Notes: generated from the sequence alone by a model not told the origin. Counted from the stretch's first letter, positions 8,258 to 17,362 are shown. The stretch: DNA of 60,717 nt from Candidatus Rokuibacteriota bacterium (GCA_003221635.1 QHSR01000039.1:1-60717), one strand, 5' to 3'. Numbers and translations are program-made.

Positions 8258-10060
8258 GATGGTCGGGGAAAATTCATCGCGTCCACGAAGATCTCCTCGA
8301 AGTCGGGATGCGCCGCGAGCGAGACGTGCTCGATTCGCCGCGCGATGGTCTCGGCCCGAGCGCGCTCGGTCTCCGAGAGCAGGCAGAGCTGCGCGCCGAG
8401 CGAGGCGGCGTTGCCGACGTAGCGGATCCGCTCGGGCGGCAGCGGCGGAATGAGCCCGATCCGCAGCGCGCTCTCGATCGACACGTAGTTGCCGAAGCCG
8501 CCCGCCAGCATCAGCTCGGCGACCCGTTCCGGCGGCACGCCGGCGACACGCTGGAGCATCGCGACGCCCGAGGCGATCGCTCCCTTCGCCAGCTGGACCT
8601 GCCGAACGTCGTCCTGGGTCAGCACGATCTCCTGGCGCGCTCCGGCCTCGCCCGGCCGGAGCACGACGACCTGACGCTCCTCGCCGCGCGCGACGACCCG
8701 GTCCCGCAGCCGCGGCGGGAGCGCCTCGCGCGCGTCCGAGCGCGGCCGTCTCGCCGATCGTGTGGACGCGGATGTCGCCGTCCACGGTGACGCGGTCGAT
8801 GGCGCCGAGCGCCCCGCGCATGCCGTGACGGATCTGGGCGCCTTCGAGCGCCGGTCCCGCGGGCGCCGAGCACGCCCAGAGACGGTCGCGCGAGCCCAGC
8901 AGCACCTCCCCGTTGGTGCCGATGTCGACGGCGATGCGCACCTCGGCGCTCTCGTAGATGCGGGTGGCGAGCGCGACCGCGACGGCGTCGGCCCCGACGA
9001 ACCCCGCCACCAGGGGCAAGAGGCACACTCTCGCCTCCGGCGCGACCTTCAGGAAGAGCTCGCGGGCCGAGAGGGTCAGCGCGTGGCGCATCACTGGCGC
9101 ATACGGCGCGAGGCCGACGTGCGATGGATCGATGCCGAGCAGGATGTGATGCATGCACGTGTTGCCGACGACGACGACCTTGTAGATCCACTTCGCCAGC
9201 ACGCCGGACTCGCGGCAGATCTGCTCGACGTGCTGGTTGAGGAGGCCGACGATCCGGGTGTGGAGCTTTCGCAGATTGCCGGGATTGAACTGCGCGAAGG
9301 CGATGCGCGACATGAGGTCGCCGCCGAAGACCGCCTGGGTATTCAGACTCGAGACCGACGCGAGCTGCTCGCCCGAGTCGAGCTCGATCAGCGTCGTGAC
9401 CACGCTGGTCGTGCCGATGTCGATCGCGAGGCCGAACTTCATCCCGGCGGTGTCGCCGCGCTCGACGGCGAGGATCCGCTGCCGGCTCTCCGGCGCGCCG
9501 CCCGACGCAAACGTCGCCACGGTCACGCCGGCGGGGTCGTCGCGGAGCGCCTGCGGCAACCCCTGGAGCACCGCGGGGCCGATGTCGGCGGTGGTGAGGC
9601 CGACGGCCTCGAGGAGCTGCTCGAGGTCGGACGTCTGGTGATGCTCCTCGCGCGGCAGCGTGACCTTGACGACCTGCTTGGCGACGCCGGAATCGAGGGT
9701 GATCCGGCCGAGCTGCCGGACGCCGCGCCCGGCGCCGAGGATCTGGAACGAGCGTTCCTCGAGCGGCGGCGCGAGCTGAACGGTGACGGGCTCGTGGAGG
9801 ACGCACTGGCAGGAGAGACGATATCCCTCGCGGACGAGGTCGTCGCCCAGCTGAACCTCGTCCATGAGCGTCGGCGGCGGCGGCAAGCCCGCCAGGAACT
9901 TGACCCGGCACGAGGTGCACCGGCCGCGCCCGCCACAGGTCGCGATGATGTCGACGCCGCCCGCGTGCGCCGCCTTGAGAATCGTGGTGCCGGGCGCAAC
10001 GCTGAGCGTGCGGCGCTCGGCGTCACCGGGAGCGTGGAGGATCGTGAGCGCGACGGCCAT
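8254..10060 (-). pseudogene. RACo-like ASKHA protein with [2Fe-2S] domain, frame broken near 8735
   Basis: Such proteins reactivate Co(II) corrinoid proteins using ATP and an iron-sulfur domain. The N-terminus is a plant-type [2Fe-2S] ferredoxin: ATCGGRGRCTSCRVKF near residues 40-55 and a fourth Cys in LSCQCV near 84. The ASKHA ATPase part begins FGLAIDIGTTSVVTTLIELD near residue 207 and has VAVDIGTNGEV-type phosphate motif further on. After HTIGETAALG the frame shifts and resumes as VVVLRPGEAG ... LMLAGGFGNYVSIESAL to the stop at 8254. About 25-30 residues, including the usual CGSGL-type motif, are missing. TAGAAT (10074-10069) lies 8 nt before the ATG, with no ribosome-binding site. Confidence 0.8.
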
Positions 10061-10091
10061 GGCGTCTCATTCTAGTGGTATGCTCGCGCCG

Positions 10092-10224
10092 ATGGAAATA
10101 GGCGTGGAGACCCTGCGGCGCATGGCCGCCCTCGGCGGGTTCGTCTGGACCGACGCCGAGCTCGAGTCGATCCGGCCCGCCGTCGAGCGATCTCGAGCCG
10201 ACGACGCAGTATCGGATGTTCTGA
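10092..10224 (+). pseudogene. AtzG-like small amidase-partner protein, frame broken
   Basis: The ATG at 10092 opens a product starting MEIGVETLRRMAALGGFVW, with a helix TDAELESIRPAVERSRA. This resembles the short GatC/AtzG-like proteins found just before amidases. The usual C-terminal TTQYRMF ending is present immediately before TGA at 10222-10224 but in a different frame, so about 15 codons are missing near 10197. TATGCT (10079-10084) ends 7 nt before the ATG without a ribosome-binding site. It is directly followed by the amidase gene and diverges from the RACo-like gene. Confidence 0.6.
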
Positions 10225-11661
10225 GTGACCATGCGGAGCGCCGAGACGAACGAGCTCTGCTGGCTCTCCATGGCGGACCTCGGGCGGATGATCGCGACCA
10301 AGGAGGTCTCGCCCGTCGAGGTCGTGCGGGCTCACCTCGACCGTATCAGCGCCCTCGACGCGAGGCTCCGCGCGTTCATCACGGTCTGTGCCGATAGCGC
10401 GCTCCAGTCGGCCCGCGCGTCCGAGGCCGACCTGATGGCCGGCAAGGTCGCCGGACCGCTCCACGGTGTGCCCTGGGCGCCCAAGGACCTCTACTCGACG
10501 AAGGGCGTTCGCACGACCGGCGGCTCCAAGATCCTCGGCGACTCGGTACCGGCGGCGGACGCGACGGTCGTGGCGCGGCTCGGCGCGGCCGGCGCGATCG
10601 TGCTCGGCAAGCTGAACATGCACGAGTTCGCGTACGGGCCCGAGGGGCTCAACGCGCACTATGGCGACGCGCGGAACCCGTGGGACGCGCGCGCTCATCG
10701 CATCACGGGCGGCTCGTCCTCGGGCTCGGGGGCGGCCGTGGCGGCAGGTCTCGCGCCCGGGTCCCTCGGCTCGGACACGGGCGGCTCGATCCGCATCCCG
10801 GCCTCGCTCTGCGGCATCACGGGGCTCAAGCCGACCTACGGGCGGGTCAGTCGAGCCGGCGTGCTGCCGCTCGCCTGGTCGATGGACCACGTGGGACCGA
10901 TGACGCGCACCGCCCGGGATTGCGCGCTGATGCTGAACGCGATCGCCGGCTACGATCCGGCCGACCCGACCACGAGCGTGCTGCCGGTGCCCGATTACAC
11001 CGCGGCGCTCAGGGGCGATGTGAAGGGTCTTCGGGTGGGCCTCCTGTGCGCTCACTTCACGGACGTCGCGACCGCCGAGGTGCGCGCGGCCGTGGAGGCG
11101 GCGGCCGAGCAGCTCGAGCGGGCCGGGGCGATCCTCGACGAGGTGAACCTCGCCGGGGTCCTCCACGTTGCCGCCGCGTCCTCCGCGATCGTGGCCTCGG
11201 AGGCGCTCGCGTATCACGCCGGCTGGATGCGCGCCCGTCCCCAGGACTACCAGCCAGACGTCAGGGAGCGGCTCCGGATGGGCGCGTTCGTCAGCGGCGC
11301 CCACTACGTGCGCGCCCAGCAGCTGCGCGCCCTGGTGCGCTCGGAGATCGATGACGCCCTCGCCAAGCGCGACGTGCTCCTGGCCCCGGCGACACCGATC
11401 CCGGCGCCGGTCCTCGGCGAGCGTGAGACGACGCTCGGCGACGGCACGTCGGATGTGCGCGCAGCGTTGATCCGTCTCACGCGGCCGTTCAACTACTCCG
11501 GCCACCCGGCCGCCGCGGCGCCGTGCGGCTTCACGGCAGGCGGGCTCCCGATCGGGCTTCAGATCGTGGGGCGGCCGTTCGACGAGGCCACCGTGCTGCG
11601 CGTCGTCGACGCCTACCAGCGGCTCACTGACTGGCACACTCGCCGTCCGTCGGCCGCGTGA
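10225..11661 (+). CDS. Amidase signature-family hydrolase (AtzF/GatA-like)
   Basis: A 478-residue Ser-cisSer-Lys amidase. The catalytic lysine lies in [10 protein letters not shown] near residue 82. The amidase signature [14 protein letters not shown] near 162-175, then [16 protein letters not shown] supplies the two serines. Length and the small AtzG-like gene just upstream resemble GatA/AtzE-type amidases, which need a small partner subunit. GTG at 10225 directly follows the upstream TGA; an ATG at 10231 is an alternative. Without gatB nearby this is more likely a catabolic or biosynthetic amidase than a tRNA amidotransferase subunit. Substrate unknown. Confidence 0.88.
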   Translation: MTMRSAETNELCWLSMADLGRMIATKEVSPVEVVRAHLDRISALDARLRAFITVCADSALQSARASEADLMAGKVAGPLHGVPWAPKDLYSTKGVRTTGGSKILGDSVPAADATVVARLGAAGAIVLGKLNMHEFAYGPEGLNAHYGDARNPWDARAHRITGGSSSGSGAAVAAGLAPGSLGSDTGGSIRIPASLCGITGLKPTYGRVSRAGVLPLAWSMDHVGPMTRTARDCALMLNAIAGYDPADPTTSVLPVPDYTAALRGDVKGLRVGLLCAHFTDVATAEVRAAVEAAAEQLERAGAILDEVNLAGVLHVAAASSAIVASEALAYHAGWMRARPQDYQPDVRERLRMGAFVSGAHYVRAQQLRALVRSEIDDALAKRDVLLAPATPIPAPVLGERETTLGDGTSDVRAALIRLTRPFNYSGHPAAAAPCGFTAGGLPIGLQIVGRPFDEATVLRVVDAYQRLTDWHTRRPSAA

Positions 11662-11686
11662 GCGCCGCCGGTCTTCGGAGGACCCG

Positions 11687-12097
11687 ATGAGCGAAGCGAA
11701 TGTGGGCGGGCGGCTCGCGGCGCTCGAGGCGCGGCTCGGCCGGCTCGAGCAGCTCCTCGCCGCCATCAACGACAAGCTCGATGGCGCGGCCCCCAATCTG
11801 GACGAGACCAGGCGCGGGATCCAGGCCTGGGTGACCGAGTACGTGTCGCTGCGGCTCCAGCAGCTCGTCCCGGAAACGTGCGGGCATCCCGAGCGCGAGG
11901 CGGAGACGATCATCGCCGAGGGGCCCGTGCTGCCGGGAACGCGCATTCGCTGCACGGAGGAGGTCATCCATCGGCTCGGTCGCATTCCGATCCCGTTCGT
12001 CCGGCAGATGGTGACGCAGAAGGTCGCCGAGACCGCGCGTGCCGAGAGCGTGGGCCTGGTGGACGTGCCGTTCTTCGAGCGCGCGGCGACCTTCTGA
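11687..12097 (+). CDS. PCP_red-domain protein (protochlorophyllide-reductase C-terminal-like)
   Basis: The 136 codons to the TGA at 12095-12097 encode an N-terminal coiled coil (LAALEARLGRLEQLLAAIND) and a C-terminal segment CTEEVIHRLGRIPIPFVRQM followed by VTQKVAETARAESVG. The latter resembles the small PCP_red domain named after light-independent protochlorophyllide reductase but also found in non-photosynthetic bacteria, where its role is unknown. GGAGG stands before the ATG at 11687. Codon usage stays strongly coding in the same frame for 25 codons beyond the TGA, so the stop is suspicious (see 12098-12175). Confidence 0.5.
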   Translation: MSEANVGGRLAALEARLGRLEQLLAAINDKLDGAAPNLDETRRGIQAWVTEYVSLRLQQLVPETCGHPEREAETIIAEGPVLPGTRIRCTEEVIHRLGRIPIPFVRQMVTQKVAETARAESVGLVDVPFFERAATF

Positions 12098-12175
12098 CAG
12101 TGCAAGCTCTCGGGGGAGGATCTCCTGAGCTTCGATCACTGGAAGGAGCACGTGCTGGGAGGGCCGCGGCTGTAG
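12098..12175 (+). other. In-frame coding-like tail after the TGA of the PCP_red gene
   Basis: Reading on in the same frame after TGA 12095-12097 gives QCKLSGEDLLSFDHWKEHVL and a few more residues to TAG at 12173-12175. Twenty-two of 25 third positions are G or C, whereas the overlapping frame that leads into the Smr protein has many A/T third positions. So this stretch was selected as protein in the first frame. It may be the true C-terminus read through the TGA, or a fragment joined here by a deletion that also removed the Smr start codon. Confidence 0.45.
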
Positions 12176-12453
12176 ACGGCGAGCCCGTCCGCATCCCGAT
12201 CGAGGATGCCCTGGACCTCCACACCTTCGCGCCGCGCGAGGTGGCCCTGGTCGTCGGCGACTACCTGGAGGCCGCTCATGCCAGAGGATTCACCGAAGTG
12301 CGGTTGATCCACGGCCGGGGAATCGGCGTCCAGCGCAAGATCGTACGATCGCTGCTCGCCCGGCATCCCCTCGTTGCCGGCTATGCCGACGCCCCGCCCG
12401 AGCGCGGAGGTGCCGGCGCCACGCTCGTCCGATTGCGTCCCCACACGCGCTGA
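12100..12453 (+). CDS. Smr-domain protein (5' end uncertain)
   Basis: From about 12175 the frame encodes an Smr (small MutS-related) domain: EDALDLHTFAPREV, then YLEAAHARGFTEVRLIHGRG and QRKIVRSLLARHPLVAGY. The LDLHTF and HGRG motifs are those of Smr nucleases and DNA/RNA-binding proteins. The nearest starts in frame are GTG at 12100 and CTG at 12138; neither has a ribosome-binding site, and the codons before 12175 are not coding-like in this frame. The true start is probably missing. It is followed by a palindrome GCCCGACGTCGGGC (12471-12484) before the convergent methyltransferase. Confidence 0.75.
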   Translation: MQALGGGSPELRSLEGARAGRAAAVDGEPVRIPIEDALDLHTFAPREVALVVGDYLEAAHARGFTEVRLIHGRGIGVQRKIVRSLLARHPLVAGYADAPPERGGAGATLVRLRPHTR

Positions 12454-12470
12454 GGTTCTGCGCCGGTCGA

Positions 12471-12484
12471 GCCCGACGTCGGGC
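12471..12484. terminator. Perfect palindrome between convergent genes
   Basis: GCCCGACGTCGGGC lies between the stop of the Smr gene (plus) and the stop of the methyltransferase gene (minus). It could serve as a bidirectional transcription end, but there is no U tract on either strand. Confidence 0.3.
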
Positions 12485-12496
12485 AGGCCCGTGGGA

Positions 12497-13273
12497 TCAG
12501 TCGCGGTCGGCGCGAAGCAGGATCTGGCGGTCGGTGAAGGAAACGACCCTATCCGGGGTGAGCTTGAAGTCGAATGCAGCCCGGCACCGGTCGGGCGCTC
12601 GACGGACGAACGCTTCGAGCTCGCCCCGCGCCTCGGCGGTCATCCGCATCCGGCCGGTCCATTCGTCCCACTCGCGCGCCTTCCAGATGACGAAATCATC
12701 CATCACCGTCAGACCCGCCGCGCGCAGGAACGCCTTCCACTCCGCCGTCCGGTAGCTCCGCACGTGTGAGGGATCACGCCGCCGCTCGACCTCGAGGATG
12801 AACGCGCTCGCTTCGGAGTCGTCGTGGCCGAGGATATCTTGCAGCAGGAGCGTGCCGCCTGCTGTAAGAACTCGGTGGATCTGGCGGACGGCGGCCCCGA
12901 CATCGGCGAAGTGATGCGCGGCGGTGCGGCAGGTGACGATATCGAACGATCCGTCGCGGAAGGGCAAGGCGCCGGCGTCCCCGGCGACGAATCCCACGTT
13001 GGCGGCACCGCGCGCCTGCAGGTGCCCGCGCGCGGCCTGGAGCATGGGCTCCGTGAGGTCGTACGCGACCACCCGCCGCGCGATGCCGGCAAAGGCGAGG
13101 GCCGTGTGCCCCCCGCCGGTCGCGACATCGAGCACGCGGTCGCCGCGTCGGGCGGCACCCCAGGCCAAAAGCCGCTCGAGATCCTCACCCGCCGCGTGAA
13201 GGGGGCTCGCGACGTACGCCCCGGCGCTCCCGCCGAACTGCTCCTGGACGCGGCGGGTGTGCGCGTCACTCAT
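12497..13273 (-). CDS. Class I SAM-dependent methyltransferase
   Basis: A 258-residue Rossmann-fold methyltransferase of the UbiE/YcgJ type. Motif I is LDVATGGGHTALAF near residues 48-61, the acidic loop is VAYDLTEPML, and FVAGDAGALPFRDGSFDIVT is the post-motif region typical of Methyltransf_11. The C-terminal half has an extra domain with no clear catalytic clue. The ATG at 13273 overlaps the stop of a 58-residue gene, so the two are translationally coupled. Substrate cannot be assigned. Confidence 0.85.
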   Translation of the reverse strand: MSDAHTRRVQEQFGGSAGAYVASPLHAAGEDLERLLAWGAARRGDRVLDVATGGGHTALAFAGIARRVVAYDLTEPMLQAARGHLQARGAANVGFVAGDAGALPFRDGSFDIVTCRTAAHHFADVGAAVRQIHRVLTAGGTLLLQDILGHDDSEASAFILEVERRRDPSHVRSYRTAEWKAFLRAAGLTVMDDFVIWKAREWDEWTGRMRMTAEARGELEAFVRRAPDRCRAAFDFKLTPDRVVSFTDRQILLRADRD

Positions 13274-13446
13274 TTCTTCTTCACCCGCTCGGCGAGGTGA
13301 CGGAGCAGGAAGTCCGCGTCGAGCGGCGAGAGATCGAACCGCCGTGACGCTTCGTCGACGAGCGTGACGCGATCCGCGTTCGGGTTATCGACGAGCTGGT
13401 CGTCGATCCACTTCACGGCCTGCTTGATGGGTGCCTCGCCCGCCAT
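13270..13446 (-). CDS. Small 58-residue protein of unknown function
   Basis: An unrecognised small gene. It starts MAGEAPIKQAVKWIDDQLVD and ends with a lysine-rich ERVKKK. Predicted all-helical and charged, with a segment VDEASRRFDLSPLDADFLLR that could be a helix-turn-helix or a helical bundle. AGGTGAG stands 6 nt before the ATG at 13446, and its TGA overlaps the methyltransferase ATG, so it is a real gene and forms a two-gene operon with it. A similar N-terminal region sometimes precedes DUF-type helical proteins, but I do not recognise the family. Confidence 0.75.
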   Translation of the reverse strand: MAGEAPIKQAVKWIDDQLVDNPNADRVTLVDEASRRFDLSPLDADFLLRHLAERVKKK

Positions 13447-13574
13447 GGCGGCTCACCTCCCGTGCGAGCCTTACCTGTGCTCCGGCTCTGTCTTCCAATC
13501 CCTTCGAAGACTGCGCGTGCGCGGCCATTGTACCCGGGAGGCCCCCTCGGAAGGGCCCGACCACGGGCCGTGGG

Positions 13575-13638
13575 AAAATGGCCTACCGAGATCAGTCCAA
13601 TTGGCCCTTGACGATTAGACGATTCAGGCCAAAATGGC
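13575..13638 (+). promoter_or_regulatory. Candidate PdxR operator: repeated AAAATGGC
   Basis: AAAATGGC occurs at 13575-13582 and again at 13631-13638, the second overlapping the pdxR start codon at 13634; a palindrome CCAATTGG (13597-13604) and a -35-like TTGACG (13608-13613) lie between. MocR/PdxR regulators are known to bind direct repeats near pdx promoters, often their own. No ribosome-binding site precedes 13634. The operator role is inferred from the repeat and position only. Confidence 0.35.
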
Positions 13639-15187
13639 TTGGCAGGAGAACACCGGGGTGAACATTCCGCTCAACCGCGACAACCCCACGGCGCTGCCGC
13701 GCCAGATCCAGGCGCACCTGGAGCGCCTGATCCACGAGCGGCTCCTGACGCCGGGGATGAAGCTCCCGGCCACGCGCGAGCTCGCGCGGCAGCTCGGCGT
13801 CAACCGGGGAACCGTGTCGCTCGCGTACGAAGAGCTGGTTGCGGCCGGCTGGGCGCGCGCCCACGTGGGGCAGGGGACCTTCGTCGCCGCGCGGCCCGCG
13901 AGCGGCGGCGTGCCAGTGGCGTCGCCCGCCGCGCCGCCGGTGGCGCTGGACTGGTCCGGGCTCTTCTCGCGGAACGCGCAGATTCTCGGCGCCGACGACG
14001 AGCGGTCCCGCGCCGTGACTCCGATCCCGTCGAGCACGGCCATCGTGTCCTTTGCCGGCGGCATGCCGGACAGCGGCCTCTTCCCGACCGACGCCTTTCG
14101 CCGCGTGCTGAACCAGGTCATCCGCGAGGAGGGATCGTCGCTCCTGCAGTACTACGGGGCCGGCGGCTATCCTCCGCTGCGACAGTACCTCTCGACGTAC
14201 CTCTTGCGGTTCGGCCTCGAGGCGCGGCCCGAAGAGATCCTGATCGTCAACGGCTCGCAGCAAGGGTTCGATCTGATCGCCCGTACCCTGATCGATCCGG
14301 GCGACTTCGTGGCGATCGAGCAGCCGACGTACCCGCGCGCGATGCAGGTGTTCCGGTCGTTCGGCGCGCAGCTCCTCAGCGTGCCCTGGGACGGCATGGG
14401 ACCCCGGGCCGAGGTCTTCGAACGCCTGCTGGAGCGTCACACGCCGAAGCTCTTCTACTGTCAGCCGAGCGCGCACAATCCGACGGGACTGGCCGTGGCG
14501 CCGGAGACCGGCCGTCGGCTGCTCGAGGCGGCGGTGCGCCACCAGGTGCCAATCGTCGAGGACGGGTTCGACGGCAGCCTCTACTACGGCGATGGGCCCA
14601 CCCTGCCGCTCAAGGCCGCCGATCGCGGCGGAGTCGTCATCTACATCGGCACGTTCTCGAAGATCCTCTTCCCGGGCCTGCGGCTCGGGTGGCTCGTCGG
14701 GCCCCGGCCGATCCTCGAACGCCTCCAGGCGGCCAAGCAGCTCGCCGACCTACACACGAGCGCTCTGATCCAGGCGGCGGTGCACCGCTTCTGCGAGCGT
14801 AAGCTCCTCGACCGCCACGCCACGCGGGTCATGACGGAGTACGCGCGGCGGCGCTCGCTCCTGCTGGCAGCGCTGGGGCGACGCATGCCGTCCGAGGTCA
14901 CCTGGACGGAGCCGAAGGGGGGATTCTCGCTGCTGCTGACGCTGCCGGCGGGGATGGACGCGGGGGCCCTCCTCCCGCAGGCCGTCGAGCGGGGCGTCGC
15001 CTTCACGCCCGGCGCGCCCTTCTTCGTGGACGGTGGCGGCCAGCGCACGCTGCGACTCTCGTTCTCGTCGGTGGCGGCCGGGAGGATCGACGAGGGCATC
15101 CGGCGGCTCGCCGAGACGATCAAATCCGCGCGCAGCCGTCTCCGAGGCCGGGAACGGGTGGACCGCGCGGCGGTTCCGGTCGTATAG
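13634..15187 (+). CDS. pdxR: MocR/PdxR-type regulator (GntR wHTH + aminotransferase fold)
   Basis: A 517-residue transcription factor with an N-terminal GntR winged helix ([20 protein letters not shown], then [20 protein letters not shown]) to about residue 80, a linker, and a fold-type I aminotransferase domain that binds [23 protein letters not shown] (near 337-356) holds the PLP lysine. Members activate pyridoxal-phosphate synthesis when PLP is low. Here it is directly upstream of, and co-directional with, pdxS and pdxT, whereas it is often divergent. That context supports the PdxR name over other MocR roles. Confidence 0.88.
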   Translation: MAWQENTGVNIPLNRDNPTALPRQIQAHLERLIHERLLTPGMKLPATRELARQLGVNRGTVSLAYEELVAAGWARAHVGQGTFVAARPASGGVPVASPAAPPVALDWSGLFSRNAQILGADDERSRAVTPIPSSTAIVSFAGGMPDSGLFPTDAFRRVLNQVIREEGSSLLQYYGAGGYPPLRQYLSTYLLRFGLEARPEEILIVNGSQQGFDLIARTLIDPGDFVAIEQPTYPRAMQVFRSFGAQLLSVPWDGMGPRAEVFERLLERHTPKLFYCQPSAHNPTGLAVAPETGRRLLEAAVRHQVPIVEDGFDGSLYYGDGPTLPLKAADRGGVVIYIGTFSKILFPGLRLGWLVGPRPILERLQAAKQLADLHTSALIQAAVHRFCERKLLDRHATRVMTEYARRRSLLLAALGRRMPSEVTWTEPKGGFSLLLTLPAGMDAGALLPQAVERGVAFTPGAPFFVDGGGQRTLRLSFSSVAAGRIDEGIRRLAETIKSARSRLRGRERVDRAAVPVV

Positions 15188-15207
15188 CGCAAAAAAGGAG
15201 AACCTAC

Positions 15208-16104
15208 ATGTCGGACCTGAACGGACTGCGGATCGCGGACAGAAAGCACATCGGCCTCGCCGAGATGCTGAAGGGCGGGGTCATTATGGACGTCACCAAC
15301 GCCGAGCAGGCGAAGATCGCCGAGGACGCGGGTGCCGCGTCCGTCATGGCGCTCGAGCGCGTGCCCGCGGACATCCGCAAGGAAGGCGGCGTCGCCAGGA
15401 TGTCGCCCGTGAAGAAGATCAAGGAGATCCAGCAGACGGTGACGATCCCGGTCATGGCGAAGGTGCGGATCGGCCACTTCGTCGAGGCGCAGATCCTCGA
15501 AGCCCTCGCCGTCGACTACATCGACGAGTCGGAGGTGCTGACGCCCGCCGACGAGCACTTCCACATCGACAAGTTCGCCTTCCGCATCCCCTTCGTCTGC
15601 GGCTGCCGCGACCTGGGCGAGGCGCTCCGGCGCATCGGCGAGGGCGCGGCGATGATCCGGACCAAGGGCGAAGCGGGCTCCGGCAATATCGTCGAGGCGG
15701 TCCGCCACATGCGCGCGATCGTCTCCGGCATCCGCCGCCTCACCACGCTGGGGCCCGAGGAGTTGATGACCGAGGCGAAGACGCTGGGCGCCCCGTACGA
15801 GCTCGTGCGCTGGGTGGCCAAGGCCGGCAAGCTCCCCGTGCCGAATTTCTCGGCGGGCGGCATCGCGACGCCGGCGGACGCGGCCCTCATGATGCAGCTC
15901 GGGGCGGAGGCGGTCTTCGTCGGCTCCGGCATCTTCAAGTCGAGCGACCCGGCGAAGCGCGCCCGCGCCATCGTGCAGGCGACGACGCACTTCAAGGACC
16001 CCGACGTGCTGGCTCGCGTGAGCGAGGACCTCGGTGACGCGATGGTCGGGCTCGAAATCTCGAAACTCCCGGAGAAGGAACTTCTGCAGACACGGGGCTG
16101 GTAG
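15208..16104 (+). CDS. pdxS: Pyridoxal 5'-phosphate synthase lyase subunit PdxS
   Basis: PdxS condenses ribose 5-phosphate, glyceraldehyde 3-phosphate and ammonia to make PLP. The 298-residue product has the usual length and the two active-site lysines in [10 protein letters not shown] (near residue 82) and [10 protein letters not shown] (near 150). The [20 protein letters not shown] phosphate-binding segment is also present. A clear AAGGAG lies before the ATG at 15208. It is followed after 10 nt by pdxT, so both are cotranscribed, probably under PdxR control. Confidence 0.98.
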   Translation: MSDLNGLRIADRKHIGLAEMLKGGVIMDVTNAEQAKIAEDAGAASVMALERVPADIRKEGGVARMSPVKKIKEIQQTVTIPVMAKVRIGHFVEAQILEALAVDYIDESEVLTPADEHFHIDKFAFRIPFVCGCRDLGEALRRIGEGAAMIRTKGEAGSGNIVEAVRHMRAIVSGIRRLTTLGPEELMTEAKTLGAPYELVRWVAKAGKLPVPNFSAGGIATPADAALMMQLGAEAVFVGSGIFKSSDPAKRARAIVQATTHFKDPDVLARVSEDLGDAMVGLEISKLPEKELLQTRGW

Positions 16105-16114
16105 GTCACTCACG

Positions 16115-16702
16115 ATGCGGGTCGGGGTCCTCGCCCTCCAGGGCGACTTCGCGCTCCACGCCAGGGCGCTCGCAAAGTGCGGTGTCGAAGCGGTCGAGGT
16201 GCGAAAGCCGGCCGAGCTCGACGCCGTCGAGGGGCTCATCATCCCCGGGGGCGAGTCCACGACCCTGCTGAAGCTCATGGATGCGTGGGACTTCGCGCCC
16301 GCCATCGCGAAGTTCCACGGCAGCGGCAAGCCCATCTTCGGAACCTGCGCGGGCCTCATCCTCCTGGCGCGCGAGGTGGAGAGCCCGCGGCAGTTTTCGC
16401 TCGGGCTCATCGATGTCGGCGTCGAGCGCAACGCTTACGGCCGCCAGCGCGAGTCGTTCGAAGCCTCCGGCGTGGCAACGCTCGACGCGGGTCCGGTTCA
16501 GCTCGAGATGGTCTTCATCAGGGCGCCGAGGATCCGCCGGGTGGGCCCGAGCGTCCAGGTGCTGGCCGAGTACGCGGGCGAGCCGGTCCTGGCTCGGCAG
16601 GGTCGGGTTCTGGTGGCGACGTTTCACCCGGAGCTCACCGAGAGCACGACGGTCCATCGCTACTTCTGCGACCTGGTGGGCCGCACCAGGGTGGCCGCGT
16701 GA
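16115..16702 (+). CDS. pdxT: Pyridoxal 5'-phosphate synthase glutaminase subunit PdxT
   Basis: PdxT hydrolyses glutamine and channels ammonia to PdxS. The 195-residue class I amidotransferase has the N-terminal VGVLALQGDFALH, oxyanion region PGGESTTL, the nucleophilic cysteine in FGTCAGLILLA (near residue 76), and the His/Glu pair in TFHPELTES (near 171). The stop overlaps the GTG of the following flavoprotein gene by GTGA. Start ATG at 16115 gives the standard N-terminus. Confidence 0.97.
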   Translation: MRVGVLALQGDFALHARALAKCGVEAVEVRKPAELDAVEGLIIPGGESTTLLKLMDAWDFAPAIAKFHGSGKPIFGTCAGLILLAREVESPRQFSLGLIDVGVERNAYGRQRESFEASGVATLDAGPVQLEMVFIRAPRIRRVGPSVQVLAEYAGEPVLARQGRVLVATFHPELTESTTVHRYFCDLVGRTRVAA

Positions 16703-17334
16703 TCTTCCACGACTACTACTCGGACGTCCCGCGCGCCGAGGTCGATCGCTTCGTGCAGTCCCAGGAGCTGGCGCGGCTCATCACAGTGGGCGACGATGCG
16801 ATTCCCCACGTTGGTCTCTATCCGTTTCTCTACGACGAGAAAAGCCTGGATCTGCACCTTGTTCGATCCGATGAGCAGATCAAGGACTTGAAGGTCCGTC
16901 CCCGCTGCGTGCTCGAGGTCGACGAGGTCCTCGCGGTGATCCCATCGTACTGGGTTCATCCCGAGTACGGGGGCTCGGCGACCGCCTATCATCGGACCGT
17001 CATCTTCGAGTGCGAGGCGCGGGTCGCCGAGGATCCGGAAGCCGTCGCGGCGCAGCAGCGCCGGCTGCTCGCGCGATACCAGCCCGAAGGGGGATTCAGG
17101 CCGCTCGACCCGGCCGATCCGCTCTACCGCGGAGCGATGGCTCAGCTGGCCGCCGTGAGGCTCGAGATCAGGCGCTGGCGCGCGAAGTTCAAGCTGGGGC
17201 AGAATCGCCCTGCCGAGGCTCGGCGACGGGTGATCGCCGAGCTCCGCAAGCGCGGGCGCCCGAGCGACGGGCGCGCCGCGGAGGCGCTCCAGTGGACCAT
17301 CGACGGGCGCGAGGAACGGCCAGGTAACGCGTAA
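16699..17334 (+). CDS. PaiB-like FMN-binding protein
   Basis: A 211-residue split-barrel protein like the Bacillus PaiB family, which binds FMN and has been linked to negative regulation. Characteristic parts are PSYWVHPEYGGSATAYHRTV near residues 77-96 and KFKLGQNRPAEARRRVI near 165, equivalent to the KLSQNR box of the family. GTG at 16699 overlaps the pdxT stop, so it belongs to the pdxST transcript; a flavoprotein of the pyridoxamine-phosphate-oxidase fold near PLP genes hints at a role in vitamin B6 metabolism, but that is inference. Confidence 0.7.
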   Translation: MIFHDYYSDVPRAEVDRFVQSQELARLITVGDDAIPHVGLYPFLYDEKSLDLHLVRSDEQIKDLKVRPRCVLEVDEVLAVIPSYWVHPEYGGSATAYHRTVIFECEARVAEDPEAVAAQQRRLLARYQPEGGFRPLDPADPLYRGAMAQLAAVRLEIRRWRAKFKLGQNRPAEARRRVIAELRKRGRPSDGRAAEALQWTIDGREERPGNA

Positions 17335-17362
17335 CGCTGGACGGGGCAGGGAGGACCACGCG

